From Micromonospora olivasterospora (GTDB taxonomy: Bacteria; Actinomycetota; Actinomycetes; Mycobacteriales; Micromonosporaceae): 64,000 nt of DNA. The notes under the pieces were generated by a model. It had not been told where the DNA came from. It saw nothing but the letters and a program-made list of their open reading frames with translations, and searched no databases. Made by a program: the position numbers and the translations under genes. This document shows, one piece after another, positions 20,724-29,339 of this stretch (its first letter is position 1; the number at the start of each line of letters is the position of its first letter). The stretch lies in assembly GCF_007830265.1 (NCBI RefSeq), contig NZ_VLKE01000001.1, forward strand, positions 5,890,001 through 5,954,000, in the 5' to 3' direction.

Positions 20724-21341
20724 TTACCGCTCGGGCGTCGACAGGTGAGCTTTCGCGTCCTCGTACGTGGCGTCGCCGACCGACTCGGCCGGGCCGTAGA
20801 CGAGGTTCAGCACGCCGGTCCTGAATGCCTGGGACGAGACCAGGGTGAGCGGGAGCGGGGGAAGGCCCTCCTCGAACAGCCGCGTTCCCCTGCGTACGGC
20901 GATCGGATGCACCAGCAGGTGCAGCTCGTCCACCAACCCCGCGTCCAGCAACTGCCGGACGACGGAGACCGAGCCGCTCATGCCGATGGTTCCGGCACCG
21001 GGCTCGTTCTTCAACGCGATGACGGCCTCGACGAGGTCACCCCGCAGCTGTTCGGAGTTCCGCCAGCTGAACCGGAGCTGCTGGCGCGACACGACGATCT
21101 TGCGGGCGTCGCCGAGCTTCCTGGCGAAGGGGGCGTCCTGCCCGCCGGCCGCCTCCCGGTCGGGCCACGCCCCGGCGAAGCTGTCGTAGGTCCTGCGACC
21201 CAACAGCAGGGTGTCCGCCGCGCCGAGGGTGGCGTCCACGGCGGCGCCCATCTCGTCGTTGAAGTACGGGAAGTGCCACTGGTCGGGCGCCTCGACGACG
21301 CCGTCGAGCGCGACGAACAGACCTGCCTTGATCTTCTTCAT
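20724..21341 (-). CDS. Dihydrofolate reductase-family (RibD C-terminal) protein
   Basis: This 205-residue protein starts at the ATG at 21341 with GGGGGA upstream. It contains MKKIKAGLFVALDGVVEAP, TLLLGRRTYDSFAGAWP, GTIGMSGSVSVVRQLLDAGLVDELHLLVHP and GTRLFEEG. This is the NADPH-binding layout of the RibD-C/YwjB family of small reductases. Members are widespread in actinomycetes and usually of unknown substrate. The gene is monocistronic. Confidence 0.85.
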   Translation of the reverse strand: MKKIKAGLFVALDGVVEAPDQWHFPYFNDEMGAAVDATLGAADTLLLGRRTYDSFAGAWPDREAAGGQDAPFARKLGDARKIVVSRQQLRFSWRNSEQLRGDLVEAVIALKNEPGAGTIGMSGSVSVVRQLLDAGLVDELHLLVHPIAVRRGTRLFEEGLPPLPLTLVSSQAFRTGVLNLVYGPAESVGDATYEDAKAHLSTPER

Positions 21342-21525
21342 GCCGGGTCCCCCACGTGGTCGGTGAGCGCCCGACATCCACCGGGACCGCGTGAGCGCGG
21401 TGACCTCGTCGGTCGCGTCCCCGCAACCCTAGGCCAGCGGCCCCGCGCCGCCCGCTCCGCGACCACCAGCCACCACCGTGTCCGAACCGCCGTCGGGAGG
21501 CCGGGCGGTGTGCGGACGGGCTGGC

Positions 21526-22844
21526 TCAGGCCGGTACGGCTCCCGGCCGTCCCGCCTCGACCTCCCAGCGGGCGGTGGTGGACGCGGGAGCGTCGGGCGA
21601 GTCGACGGAGGCGACCGAGCGCTCCTCGGTCAGCCAGCGCGACCGGTCGACGTCCATGCGCAGCCACCCGTGGGTGCGGCCGTTGAAGTACCGCACCCAC
21701 GGGTTGAACGCCGGATTCGACCCCTCCACCACCGGCAGCAGCTCGGCCGGGAAGTCCGACGTGATCGAGGTGGACACGAACTCGGTGGCGACCACCGGCG
21801 AGGCCGGGTCGTCGAAGTTGAGCTTCAGGTCGCTCACCCAGGTCGAGTGGATGTCGCCGGCCAGCACGACCGGGTTCGTCGCGCCGCTGGCCCGTACCGC
21901 GGACAGCAGGCGGGCCCGCTGCGGCGAGTAGCCGTCCCACTGGTCGAGGTTGCCGACCGACGCCGGCGGCGGGTTGAGGAAGCGGGCCGCCGCCATCATC
22001 ACCTGCTGGCCGAGCACGTTCCACAGCGCCGGCGACGCGCGCAGCCCGTCGAGCAGCCAGGACTCCTGCTCCGGGCCGGTCAGGGTGCCGGCCGCGTTCG
22101 CGGCGCCCAGCGCCAACGGGCCGAGGTCGCCCGGCGCGTCGCCGGGCTGGTTGGTGCGGTACTGGCGGGTGTCGAGCATGTTCAGCCGCAGCAGGGTGCC
22201 GAAGTCGAGGCGGCGGTAGATGCGCAGGCCCGGCGAGCCGGGCAGGTACGACGCCCGGATCGGGGTGTGCTCGTACCACGCCTGGTAGGCGTTCGCCCGC
22301 TGGACCGCGAACTCCTGCCGCGTCTGGTGGCGCTGGGCGTACGGCAGGTCGTCCTGGCTGTCGTCGAGGTCGGCGTAGTTGTCCTCGGCCTCGTGGTCGT
22401 CCCAGATCGCGACGAACGGGAACGCGCGGTGCGCGGCCTGGAGTTGGCCGTCCGTGCGGTAGAGCGCGTGCCGGTTGCGGAAGTCCGCGAGGGTCGACAG
22501 TTGCCCGGCATCCACGGCGGTCCCCGACGACGGATTGTGCTGCCGGACCGCCTCCGTTCTCGGGTCCCCCTCGTAGATGTAGTCACCGAGGTGGAGCACG
22601 AGATCCAGGTCGAACTCGGCCATGTCCCGGTAGGCAGCGGATCGCGGACCAGCCGGGTCCAGAGCACGACGCCGTCCGGCAGCGGATCGCCGCTCGCCAC
22701 CCCCAGGCCGAACGGGTTCCAGGACGGCGGACCGGCGTACGCCAGACTCGCGTTCCCGGCGACGGCCGCGGTCCCGGCCAGGGCCGCGGCCCCGACGAGG
22801 AGCCTGCGCTGCCCGACACCTTGCTGCTCAGCCTGCTTGCCCAC
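21526..22844 (-). pseudogene. PhoD-like alkaline phosphatase with internal deletion
   Basis: The GTG at 22844 with GGAAAGG upstream starts a Tat signal (GQRRLLVGAAALAGTAA) and the first strands of a PhoD N-terminal domain (SWNPFGLGVASGDPLPDG, LWTRLVRDPL). Near 22637 the reading jumps to another frame at AYRDMAEFDLD, well inside the phosphatase domain. The rest of the fold and the metal centre are present (LVLHLGDYIYEG, IWDDHEAEDN, LAGDIHSTW). Roughly 100 or more residues are missing at the junction compared with normal PhoD proteins, and the remaining parts are out of frame. The enzyme would be a secreted phosphodiesterase/phosphatase. As read here it is inactive. Confidence 0.8.
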
Positions 22845-23151
22845 GGCCTTTCCTTCCTGACGACGGTCGAGGCGATCGGACTCGGCACGGTGGGGCTCGG
22901 GGGGCCGCGGGGCCACCGTACCAGTGCATCATGGCCTGCCGCGGCGACGCCGTCCACTATGGAGTCGATCCCCGGTCAGGGGCGAAGGCGGCGGGCGCAG
23001 GGGCCGTCCACCGCCTACCCATGGCCCTCCCGTCCTTACTGACCGCAAACTCCAGCGTGAACAGATGGACAGCCTACACGCACATAGGCAGATCAGGAGT
23101 GCGTCTGCACAGGGAGCAGGTGTTCAGTTCGCGTGCTCCTACCGTCGACAC
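22845..23151. other. Intergenic, no gene seen
   Basis: About 307 bases lie between the divergent PhoD remnant and the small HTH gene. I see no credible coding sequence, tRNA or terminator. It should contain the start signals of both neighbours, but no clear hexamers stand out. Confidence 0.5.
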
Positions 23152-23352
23152 ATGGGGAAGCTACGACTGGTGGCGAGCCAGGAGGTGCAGGAGATGCTCC
23201 GCGTCTCCCGTACGCGCGCCTACCAGATCACCAACTCGAAGACCTTCCCCGACCCCGTGGCCGTCCTGTCGGTCGGGCGGATCTGGCGGGCTGAGGACGT
23301 GGAGCGGTGGATCAGAGACCACCGACCGGATCTTCAGGACGCGGAAGAGTAG
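23152..23352 (+). CDS. Small AlpA/MerR-like helix-turn-helix protein
   Basis: This 66-residue protein has LVASQEVQEMLRVSRTRAYQITNSKTFPDPVAVLSVGRIWRAED broken into an HTH (QEMLRVSRTRAYQI) and a wing ending in a WR.EDVE.WI motif, as in excisionase-like and AlpA-type regulators. Such proteins often sit at the edge of mobile or defence islands. It precedes the defence island and may regulate it or be an integration relic. There is no conventional ribosome site upstream, so translation may be leaderless. Confidence 0.75.
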   Translation: MGKLRLVASQEVQEMLRVSRTRAYQITNSKTFPDPVAVLSVGRIWRAEDVERWIRDHRPDLQDAEE

Positions 23353-23623
23353 CCCCGATCCCTCTCCAACCCCACCCTCGCTGGTCAGCTCGATCAGCGG
23401 ACTGGCTAACTCAGGTGCAGCGCACTCCTTCGGATCTGGCTCCGTAAAGACGGAGGACAAGACGCTGCTGGGTGTCGGGCGCGGTGTCGCGGGCCACCGC
23501 GTACCGGTACATGGTGAAGGACGTAGCGGTCCTCGCCGCCCAGTGCACCCGGCCTGCAGGAGGCGTTGCAGCGGGTCGCCGGCGACGGCTGGTCGTGCGT
23601 GACCCTGAACGGCAAGTTGTTCG
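23353..23623. other. Degenerate spacer
   Basis: This is a patchwork without an intact gene. A short stretch near 23566 reads LQRVAGDGWSCVTLNGKLFD in one frame but has no start or continuation. Together with the Uma2 scrap that follows, it looks like the debris of one or more deleted genes. Confidence 0.4.
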
Positions 23624-23758
23624 ACTGCGGCTTCCGAGGACGTGGACAGAGTGGTCAAACGCAACGAGTACGCCGCCGCCGGCATCGGGCAGTACTGGAT
23701 GATCAGCCAAGATCCGGCCCAGACCGGCACCGTGCACCAAGAGCCAACAACGCGTTGA
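23624..23758 (+). pseudogene. Uma2-family nuclease fragment
   Basis: One frame reads TAASEDVDRVVKRNEYAA followed by AGIGQYWMISQDPAQTGT and a TGA. This matches the part of Uma2 (DUF820) PD-(D/E)XK proteins around the SP.SE..DR..K..EYA.AGI.HYWIVD segment. The N-terminal and C-terminal parts are absent. It is a remnant with no expected activity. Confidence 0.55.
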
Positions 23759-23879
23759 TCTCGGCTGGCACGTCGCCCAGCCTCCCAGGTGGCGCTCAGG
23801 CAGCCAGGGGTCGCGGCTACATTCCACTCTGCTCGGTGTCCACACCGACCGCATTCACCCGCACGGAAGGGAACCCCAG

Positions 23880-24215
23880 ATGGATCACCTCATGCGTGAG
23901 GTACGGGCTTTCGCAGAGGCGCGGGATTGGCAGCAGTTCCACACCCCGAAGAACCTCGCCATGGCCCTCGCCGGGGAGGTCGGAGAACTGCTGGCCGAGT
24001 TCCAATGGCTGACTCCCGAGCAATCTGCCCAGGTCATGTCCGACCTCGAAGCGGGCGTCCGCGTGAAGGCGGAGATCGGCGACGTCATGATCTACCTGAC
24101 CAGGCTCGCCGACGTCCTGGGCATCGACCTGACCGATGCGGCGCTCACGAAGTTGAATGAGGTGGCCGTCCGCTACCCCGTTGACGAGGCAAGGGGATCG
24201 GCCGCGAAGCGGTAA
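23880..24215 (+). CDS. MazG-like nucleotide pyrophosphohydrolase
   Basis: This 111-residue protein contains the all-alpha NTP-PPase signature: EVGELLAEFQW (two Glu near residues 33 and 36) and, after a spacer, EIGDVMIYL (Glu 68 and Asp 71), which bind Mg. The ribosome site GGAAGGG precedes the ATG. The family hydrolyses NTPs or dNTPs to monophosphates. It is the first full gene of the island, 140 bp upstream of the DUF2075 ATPase. MazG-type enzymes beside nucleases can act by nucleotide depletion or signal clearance in anti-phage systems; that role is inferred here. Confidence 0.85.
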   Translation: MDHLMREVRAFAEARDWQQFHTPKNLAMALAGEVGELLAEFQWLTPEQSAQVMSDLEAGVRVKAEIGDVMIYLTRLADVLGIDLTDAALTKLNEVAVRYPVDEARGSAAKR

Positions 24216-24355
24216 GGCAGCCGACAGCAGGGGTCATGGCGAGGATTTGATCTCTTCGCTACAGTCCACGGCATCAGAGCGCGTAACGACGGGCTTCCGG
24301 CCGTGGCCGGACACGCCCCCCATGCGCACGATCACTTCGTGCTGCCCGGGGGCAT

Positions 24356-26257
24356 TTGTTGTCCGAATTCCGCATTTCCGCCGATGGTCTACTCCGCCTG
24401 GCCACCAGCGGCATCCTCGCCGACCAGATCGCGGAGCAGATCGGCCACAGGGTGAGCCCCGCCGAGCACCGCTCATGGTCGCGCAGCCTGGCGGTGCTCG
24501 GGCAGGATCTCGTTGACGCCGGCCTGAGCCAGGTCGAGGTGCTGGTCGAGTACCAACTCCCGCTGACCAGCAAGCGCGTCGACGTGGTGCTCGCCGGGGT
24601 CCACCCGACGACGGCCGAGGACTCCTATGTCGTCGTCGAGCTCAAGCAGTGGTCCTACGCCGAAGCCTACGAGGACTCGGACCGGCTCGTCCTGGTGGAG
24701 CATGCCAAAGGTCCGCGGCTGCATCCGGGCGTGCAGGTCGGCGACTACTGCGAGTACCTCACCGACTTCCTCGGCGTCCTCGGTGACCGGCGAAACCCGG
24801 TGCGCGGCGCTGCGTACCTGCACAACGCCATGGACCGGGACGTCAACGACCTGTTCGCCCGCCGCCCCACGGAGCACAGCAGGATCTTCACCAAGCAACG
24901 GCGCGGCCAATTCCTCGACTACCTCCGTACCCATCTGGCACCCGCGCCGGGTGCAGCCGCCGCAGACCGCTTCCTCACCAGTTACGTCCGGCCCAGCAAG
25001 CACCTCCTGTCGTACGCCGCGCAGGAGCTGAAGGAACGGTCCCACTTCACACTGCTCGACGAGCAGCGCCTCGCATACGAGCTGGTGTTGCACGCGGTGG
25101 AGCGGGCCAGGTCGGCGGACCGGAAGTCGGTCGTGGTCGTCTCGGGCGGGCCCGGCAGCGGCAAGAGCGTGATCGCGCTGTCGGTGCTGGGGGAACTCGC
25201 CCGGCAGAACCGGGCCGTCATGCACGCCACCGGCTCCCGGTCGTTCACCCAGACCCTGCGCCGCTATGCCGGCCGCGGCTCCACTCGGCTGAAGAACCTG
25301 TTCGGCTACTTCAACAGCTTCATGTCCGCCGAACGCAACGGCTTCGATGTGCTGATCTGCGACGAGGCGCACCGGATCCGGGAGACTTCGGTCAACCGGT
25401 TCACCCCGAAGGCCAAGCGGGACAAGGCCCGGCCGCAGATCGACGAACTGATCGCCGCCGCGCGCGTACCCGTCTTCCTGCTTGACGAGCACCAGGTGGT
25501 GAAGCCAGGCGAGCTGGGCAGCGTGGAGGTCATCTCCCGGTACGCCGAGCAACTCGGCCTGGATGTCGAGGTCGTCTCGCTGCACGACCAGTTCCGCTGC
25601 GGTGGCAGCGAGGCGTACGAGCAATGGGTCCTCGACCTGCTCGGCCTCGACGGCGGGAAGCCGTCGGTCTGGCACGGCGACGGCCGGTTCGACCTGCGAT
25701 TGGCGGAGTCGCCGAAGGAAATGGAGGCGTTTCTGGCGACAAAGCAGGCCGCGGGGGAAACTGCCCGCATGTCGGCGGGTTACTGCTGGCCGTGGAGCGA
25801 GCCGCGACCGGACGAGTCGCTGGTGCCGGACGTACAGATCGGCGGCTGGGCCCGGCCGTGGAACGTCAAGAGCGACCGTAGCGTGGGCGAGGCACCGGGC
25901 AGCGCCTACTGGGCCACGGACCCGAACGGCTTCGGCCAGGTGGGTTGCGTCTACACCGCGCAGGGCTTCGAGTACGAGTGGTCAGGCGTCATGATCGGCC
26001 CGGATCTGGTCGCTCGCGACGGCCGACTGGTCACCCAACGGTCCGAGTCGAAGGACCCGGCGTTCCGCAGCCGCAAGGCGCTCAGCGACGTCGAGGCGGA
26101 CCGCCTGATCCGCAACACGTACAAGGTGCTGATGACGCGCGGCATGCGCGGCACGATGCTCTACTCGACCGACCCGGAGACGCGTGAATGGCTGGCGTCG
26201 CTGGTACGTGTTCGGCGCGGGCTGGAGACGGTGTATGAATCCGCAGGGAGTCACTAA
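24356..26257 (+). CDS. PD-(D/E)XK nuclease-like/DUF2075 P-loop ATPase
   Basis: This 633-residue protein starts at a TTG with GGGGG upstream; no better start is in frame. The N-terminal 200 residues carry a PD-(D/E)XK-like core: RVDVVLAG near residue 75 and VVVELKQW near 93-97. A DUF2075/superfamily 1-like ATPase follows with Walker A GGPGSGKSV near 264, Walker B VLICDEAHR near 333 and the helicase-like motifs LHDQFRC and CVYTAQGFEYEW. The C-terminal RNTYKVLMTRGMRGTMLYS is the last motif of this family. It would be an ATP-driven nuclease or translocase on nucleic acid. DUF2075 proteins occur in defence contexts. The neighbours (MazG, EVE-HNH, Wadjet) support a defence role. Confidence 0.85.
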   Translation: MLSEFRISADGLLRLATSGILADQIAEQIGHRVSPAEHRSWSRSLAVLGQDLVDAGLSQVEVLVEYQLPLTSKRVDVVLAGVHPTTAEDSYVVVELKQWSYAEAYEDSDRLVLVEHAKGPRLHPGVQVGDYCEYLTDFLGVLGDRRNPVRGAAYLHNAMDRDVNDLFARRPTEHSRIFTKQRRGQFLDYLRTHLAPAPGAAAADRFLTSYVRPSKHLLSYAAQELKERSHFTLLDEQRLAYELVLHAVERARSADRKSVVVVSGGPGSGKSVIALSVLGELARQNRAVMHATGSRSFTQTLRRYAGRGSTRLKNLFGYFNSFMSAERNGFDVLICDEAHRIRETSVNRFTPKAKRDKARPQIDELIAAARVPVFLLDEHQVVKPGELGSVEVISRYAEQLGLDVEVVSLHDQFRCGGSEAYEQWVLDLLGLDGGKPSVWHGDGRFDLRLAESPKEMEAFLATKQAAGETARMSAGYCWPWSEPRPDESLVPDVQIGGWARPWNVKSDRSVGEAPGSAYWATDPNGFGQVGCVYTAQGFEYEWSGVMIGPDLVARDGRLVTQRSESKDPAFRSRKALSDVEADRLIRNTYKVLMTRGMRGTMLYSTDPETREWLASLVRVRRGLETVYESAGSH

Positions 26258-26392
26258 CCACGGGTCGTCCGGGTTTGCATCGCAAGAAGGCAATGGCTAC
26301 AGTTTCGGAATCAGCAGGGCGGTCCGACAGGCTTTCGATCCTGAATATGCCTCCACCGCACGAGATCTTCGTGCTTTCGGGGGCGAGCAGCC

Positions 26393-27388
26393 TTGGCGCG
26401 CTACTTCTACGTCTACGTGGCCAGATATTCCAGGAACAATTTGGAGATCGGAAGATCTCTGGGGGTCTGGGGATGGCGGTCTGATGCGCTGAGCCTGCAC
26501 AGCAAGCCCGATCCGCGGAGCAGCCGGGACGTAGCCCGAAGCATGGCGGTGGGCGACTTCTTCATTCTGGCGTCTGGTGGTTCCCCAGGCCCCCGGACGC
26601 CTCAAGAGAAGTTCGTCGCGGGCACTCTCTCGGAAATCATCATCACGCGTATCAGCAAACCTCTCTACAGATCGGACCGTCGCGTCTGGCCCGACGACGT
26701 CTACCCGGAGCGAGTGGGTCTCACGGTGGTCGACAGCGTGGGCCCGGTGAACGGGCAGAGGCTCGGCGTGGAGGCGATGCAAGCGCTGCAGCGATCCGGG
26801 AACACCCGAGGCGTCCCTGTTGCCGCAGAACCGGTCGCGCTTGAGTCTCTGATCCTCACCGAGGAGGAGCCATCGGAAGACCCGCTCGACCTTGACGGCG
26901 ATCTGGACGCGCTCGTCGAGGTGAGGCGGCGTAGGGAGCAACGCCGTCTACGGCACCGGAAGTTCGGCCTGCGAGAGCAGATCACCTGCGACCTGTGCGG
27001 GCGGTCAATGCCGGTACGACTGGTCGCAGCGGCGCACATCAAGCGGCGCGCTGAGGCGTCCCGGGACGAGCGGTTGACTCTCGAAAACATCATGGCCGCC
27101 TGCCTGCTCGGTTGTGACGCCCTGTTTGAGCACGGCTATATCCATGTCGACTCGGCAGGGGTGATCAGGGCATCCCAGCGTGCTCATGGCAATGCCGACG
27201 AGGCCACCCGGTCGTTGACCGGACGCCGGTGCACGGCCTTCAGCGCCCGGTCGCGCCCATTCTTCGAGTATCACGCAGCCAGACATGGCCATCCGTGGAC
27301 GGATGCAGCCGGCCACACTGACTACGCCTGGCTCACCGATGCGTGGACACTGATTCGCGACGCTGAAGATGCCGGAAGAGCACCTTGA
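26393..27388 (+). CDS. EVE domain-HNH endonuclease
   Basis: This 331-residue protein starts at a TTG at 26393 with GGGGGCGAG upstream. The N-terminal 140 residues match the EVE/PUA-like fold (ARYFYVYVARYSRNNLEIG, GVWGWRSDAL, SMAVGDFFILASGG, PERVGLTVVD), whose aromatic cage recognises modified bases. The C-terminus has a Cys-containing HNH nuclease: CDLCGRSM near residue 199, AAHIKRR, LENIMAAC and DALFEHGYI. EVE-HNH fusions are predicted type IV-like restriction enzymes against modified phage DNA. The gene lies 135 bp after the DUF2075 gene. The start is the least certain part. Confidence 0.85.
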   Translation: MARYFYVYVARYSRNNLEIGRSLGVWGWRSDALSLHSKPDPRSSRDVARSMAVGDFFILASGGSPGPRTPQEKFVAGTLSEIIITRISKPLYRSDRRVWPDDVYPERVGLTVVDSVGPVNGQRLGVEAMQALQRSGNTRGVPVAAEPVALESLILTEEEPSEDPLDLDGDLDALVEVRRRREQRRLRHRKFGLREQITCDLCGRSMPVRLVAAAHIKRRAEASRDERLTLENIMAACLLGCDALFEHGYIHVDSAGVIRASQRAHGNADEATRSLTGRRCTAFSARSRPFFEYHAARHGHPWTDAAGHTDYAWLTDAWTLIRDAEDAGRAP

Positions 27389-27641
27389 GGCATGTAACGA
27401 CGACGGTGCGCTCGGCGTCGACGCGCTCCAGATCATGGCGCGCCGGTACGTCGAGCGACGGGTCGCCCAACTGTCGGCCCGGCCCGAGGACGCCGACGCC
27501 CGCCTGCGCGGGCTGCTCGACATCTACGACGACCTCGCGGGCCGGGGCCACCCCGATCCGCTGGCGTTGCTCGCGAGCGTGCTGGGCATTCCGGTGGACA
27601 CGCTCGTCATCTACCTGCGCGCCGCCGGCCGCGCGCCGTAG
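27369..27641 (+). CDS. Small conserved-looking helical protein, 90 residues
   Basis: The ATG at 27369 overlaps the end of the EVE-HNH gene by 20 bases and the gene ends 54 bases before jetA. The protein is helical and acidic (DALQIMARRYVERRVAQL, LRGLLDIYDDLAGRG, LLASVLGIPVDTLVIYL). I recognise no family. The overlap implies coupled translation, so it may be a partner of the EVE-HNH enzyme or an accessory of the Wadjet genes. Confidence 0.55.
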   Translation: MPEEHLEACNDDGALGVDALQIMARRYVERRVAQLSARPEDADARLRGLLDIYDDLAGRGHPDPLALLASVLGIPVDTLVIYLRAAGRAP

Positions 27642-27695
27642 GTCAGCCGGCGACACGGTGAGTCACCCGCAGAGCCAGCTTTCGAGAATGCGAGG

Positions 27696-29339
27696 ATGGG
27701 CGTCATGCCTCTCGGGACCGGGTCGCCCGCGCAACCGTTCGCCCATCTCCAGGCACAGAATTCGGCCCTGTACCGGCAGATCCTGGATGCCTTCGTCCGG
27801 GCGAAGCAGCGCTTCACCGTGCACCTGCGGCCGGAGGACGTGCTGATCGAGATCCTGACCGCGGTGCGGTCCACGACGGAGGAGGTCCCCACCGGGGCCG
27901 GGCCGTCGCTGGAGACCGTGCGCGCCGCCCTGGACCAGCTCGCCGGGTGGGGCAACCTGCGCGCCGACCCCGACACCGGCCGGGTGACAACGGTCGAGGA
28001 CTTCCACCGGGCCCGATACCTCTACCAGCTCACCCGCGAGGGACACGCGGCGGAGGACGCGATCGCCAGGTACGAGGAGGCGATCGGGCGGCGGGGCGCC
28101 CTGCAGTCGGTGGCGCTGTCCGACATCGCGGAACAGCTGCGCGGGCTGCTGGCCGTCGCCGAAGCGGCCGCGGCCGGCGAGCCGCCGGACGCGGCGAAGA
28201 CACACCTGCTGTTGCTGAGCCTCGTCGACCGGTTCACCGGCCTGGCCGACAACGCGCAGGCCTTCATGGCGTCACTGCGCCGGGCGATCGACTTCTCCGA
28301 CGCCGACGTCGCGGCGTTCCTGGCGTACAAGGAGCAGTTGATCGCCTACCTGGAGCGGTTCATCGCCGACCTGGCCAACCGGGGCGCGGAGATCGCGGCG
28401 CTCGCCCGCCGGATCGAGGCGGTCGGCGTGACGCCGCTGCTGGAGGTGGCGGCGCGGCGCGAGGCCGCCGACGCCGCGCCTCGCGAGGAGCACGGCGGCG
28501 CGGACGGGCGGGACGGCCTGGACCGGGACGCCTGGGACGGGCACGACGCCGCCATGCGGCAGGCCCTGGACACCTGGCGCCTGCGTTGGGCGGGGCTGCG
28601 TGACTGGTTCATCAGCGGCGACAGCAGCCGCCCTGCCCAGGCGCGGCTGCTGCGTACGGCGGCGATCGGTGGGATCCGGCAGCTGCTGAGCACGGTCGCG
28701 GCGATCAACGAGCGGCGGGCCGGCCGGTCGGACCGCTCGGCCGACTTCCGCCGGCTGGCCCTCTGGTTCGCCGAGACACCGGACGACGAGGCGGCGCACC
28801 GGCTCTGGCACACCGCGTTCGGGCTCTCCCCCGCGCGGCACCTCACCACCACGGCGGCGACCCTCGCCGCCGCCGAGGAGCGCCCGGTGCCGGCCGCCAC
28901 GCCGTGGGCGCGGGCGCCCCGGTTGGAGATCAGCCCTCGGCTGCGCCGCACCGGCTCGTACGAGCGGCGAGGCGCGCCGAACCGGGTGATCGACCGGTCG
29001 GAGCAGCGTCGCGTGCTCGCCGAGCGGATGCGCCGCGAGGCGGAACAGACCGCCCGCGCCCGGGCCGCGCTGGCCACCCCGGGTCCGATCCGCCTCTCCG
29101 AGCTGGCGGGGCTGGACTCGGCGGAGTTCCGGCTCTTCCTCCAGTTGCTCGGTGACGCCCTGGCCGCCCGCCGGCCGGACCAGTCGGAGGTGACGACCAC
29201 GACGTCGGACGGCACGATGGCGGTCCGGCTGCGACGGGTCGACGGGGCACCGCCGGCGCGGGTCGTCACCCAGGACGGAGTGCTGACCGGGCCGGAGCAC
29301 CTCATCGAGATCACCGATCTGGTCGGGGCCGACCGGTGA
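27696..29339 (+). CDS. jetA: Wadjet type II subunit JetA (TIGR02677 family)
   Basis: This 547-residue helical protein is kleisin-like in position and make-up. It begins at an ATG at 27696 (or 27705). An N-terminal winged-helix-like region (AQNSALYRQILDAFVRAK, RAALDQLAGWGNLRAD, GRVTTVEDFHRARYLYQLT) is followed by long helices and a C-terminal winged domain (RLSELAGLDSAEFRLFLQLL). This is the TIGR02677 layout that opens type II Wadjet operons. JetA bridges the JetC ATPase heads in the MukBEF-like complex that cleaves small circular DNA with JetD. Its TGA overlaps the jetB GTG. Confidence 0.9.
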   Translation: MGVMPLGTGSPAQPFAHLQAQNSALYRQILDAFVRAKQRFTVHLRPEDVLIEILTAVRSTTEEVPTGAGPSLETVRAALDQLAGWGNLRADPDTGRVTTVEDFHRARYLYQLTREGHAAEDAIARYEEAIGRRGALQSVALSDIAEQLRGLLAVAEAAAAGEPPDAAKTHLLLLSLVDRFTGLADNAQAFMASLRRAIDFSDADVAAFLAYKEQLIAYLERFIADLANRGAEIAALARRIEAVGVTPLLEVAARREAADAAPREEHGGADGRDGLDRDAWDGHDAAMRQALDTWRLRWAGLRDWFISGDSSRPAQARLLRTAAIGGIRQLLSTVAAINERRAGRSDRSADFRRLALWFAETPDDEAAHRLWHTAFGLSPARHLTTTAATLAAAEERPVPAATPWARAPRLEISPRLRRTGSYERRGAPNRVIDRSEQRRVLAERMRREAEQTARARAALATPGPIRLSELAGLDSAEFRLFLQLLGDALAARRPDQSEVTTTTSDGTMAVRLRRVDGAPPARVVTQDGVLTGPEHLIEITDLVGADR

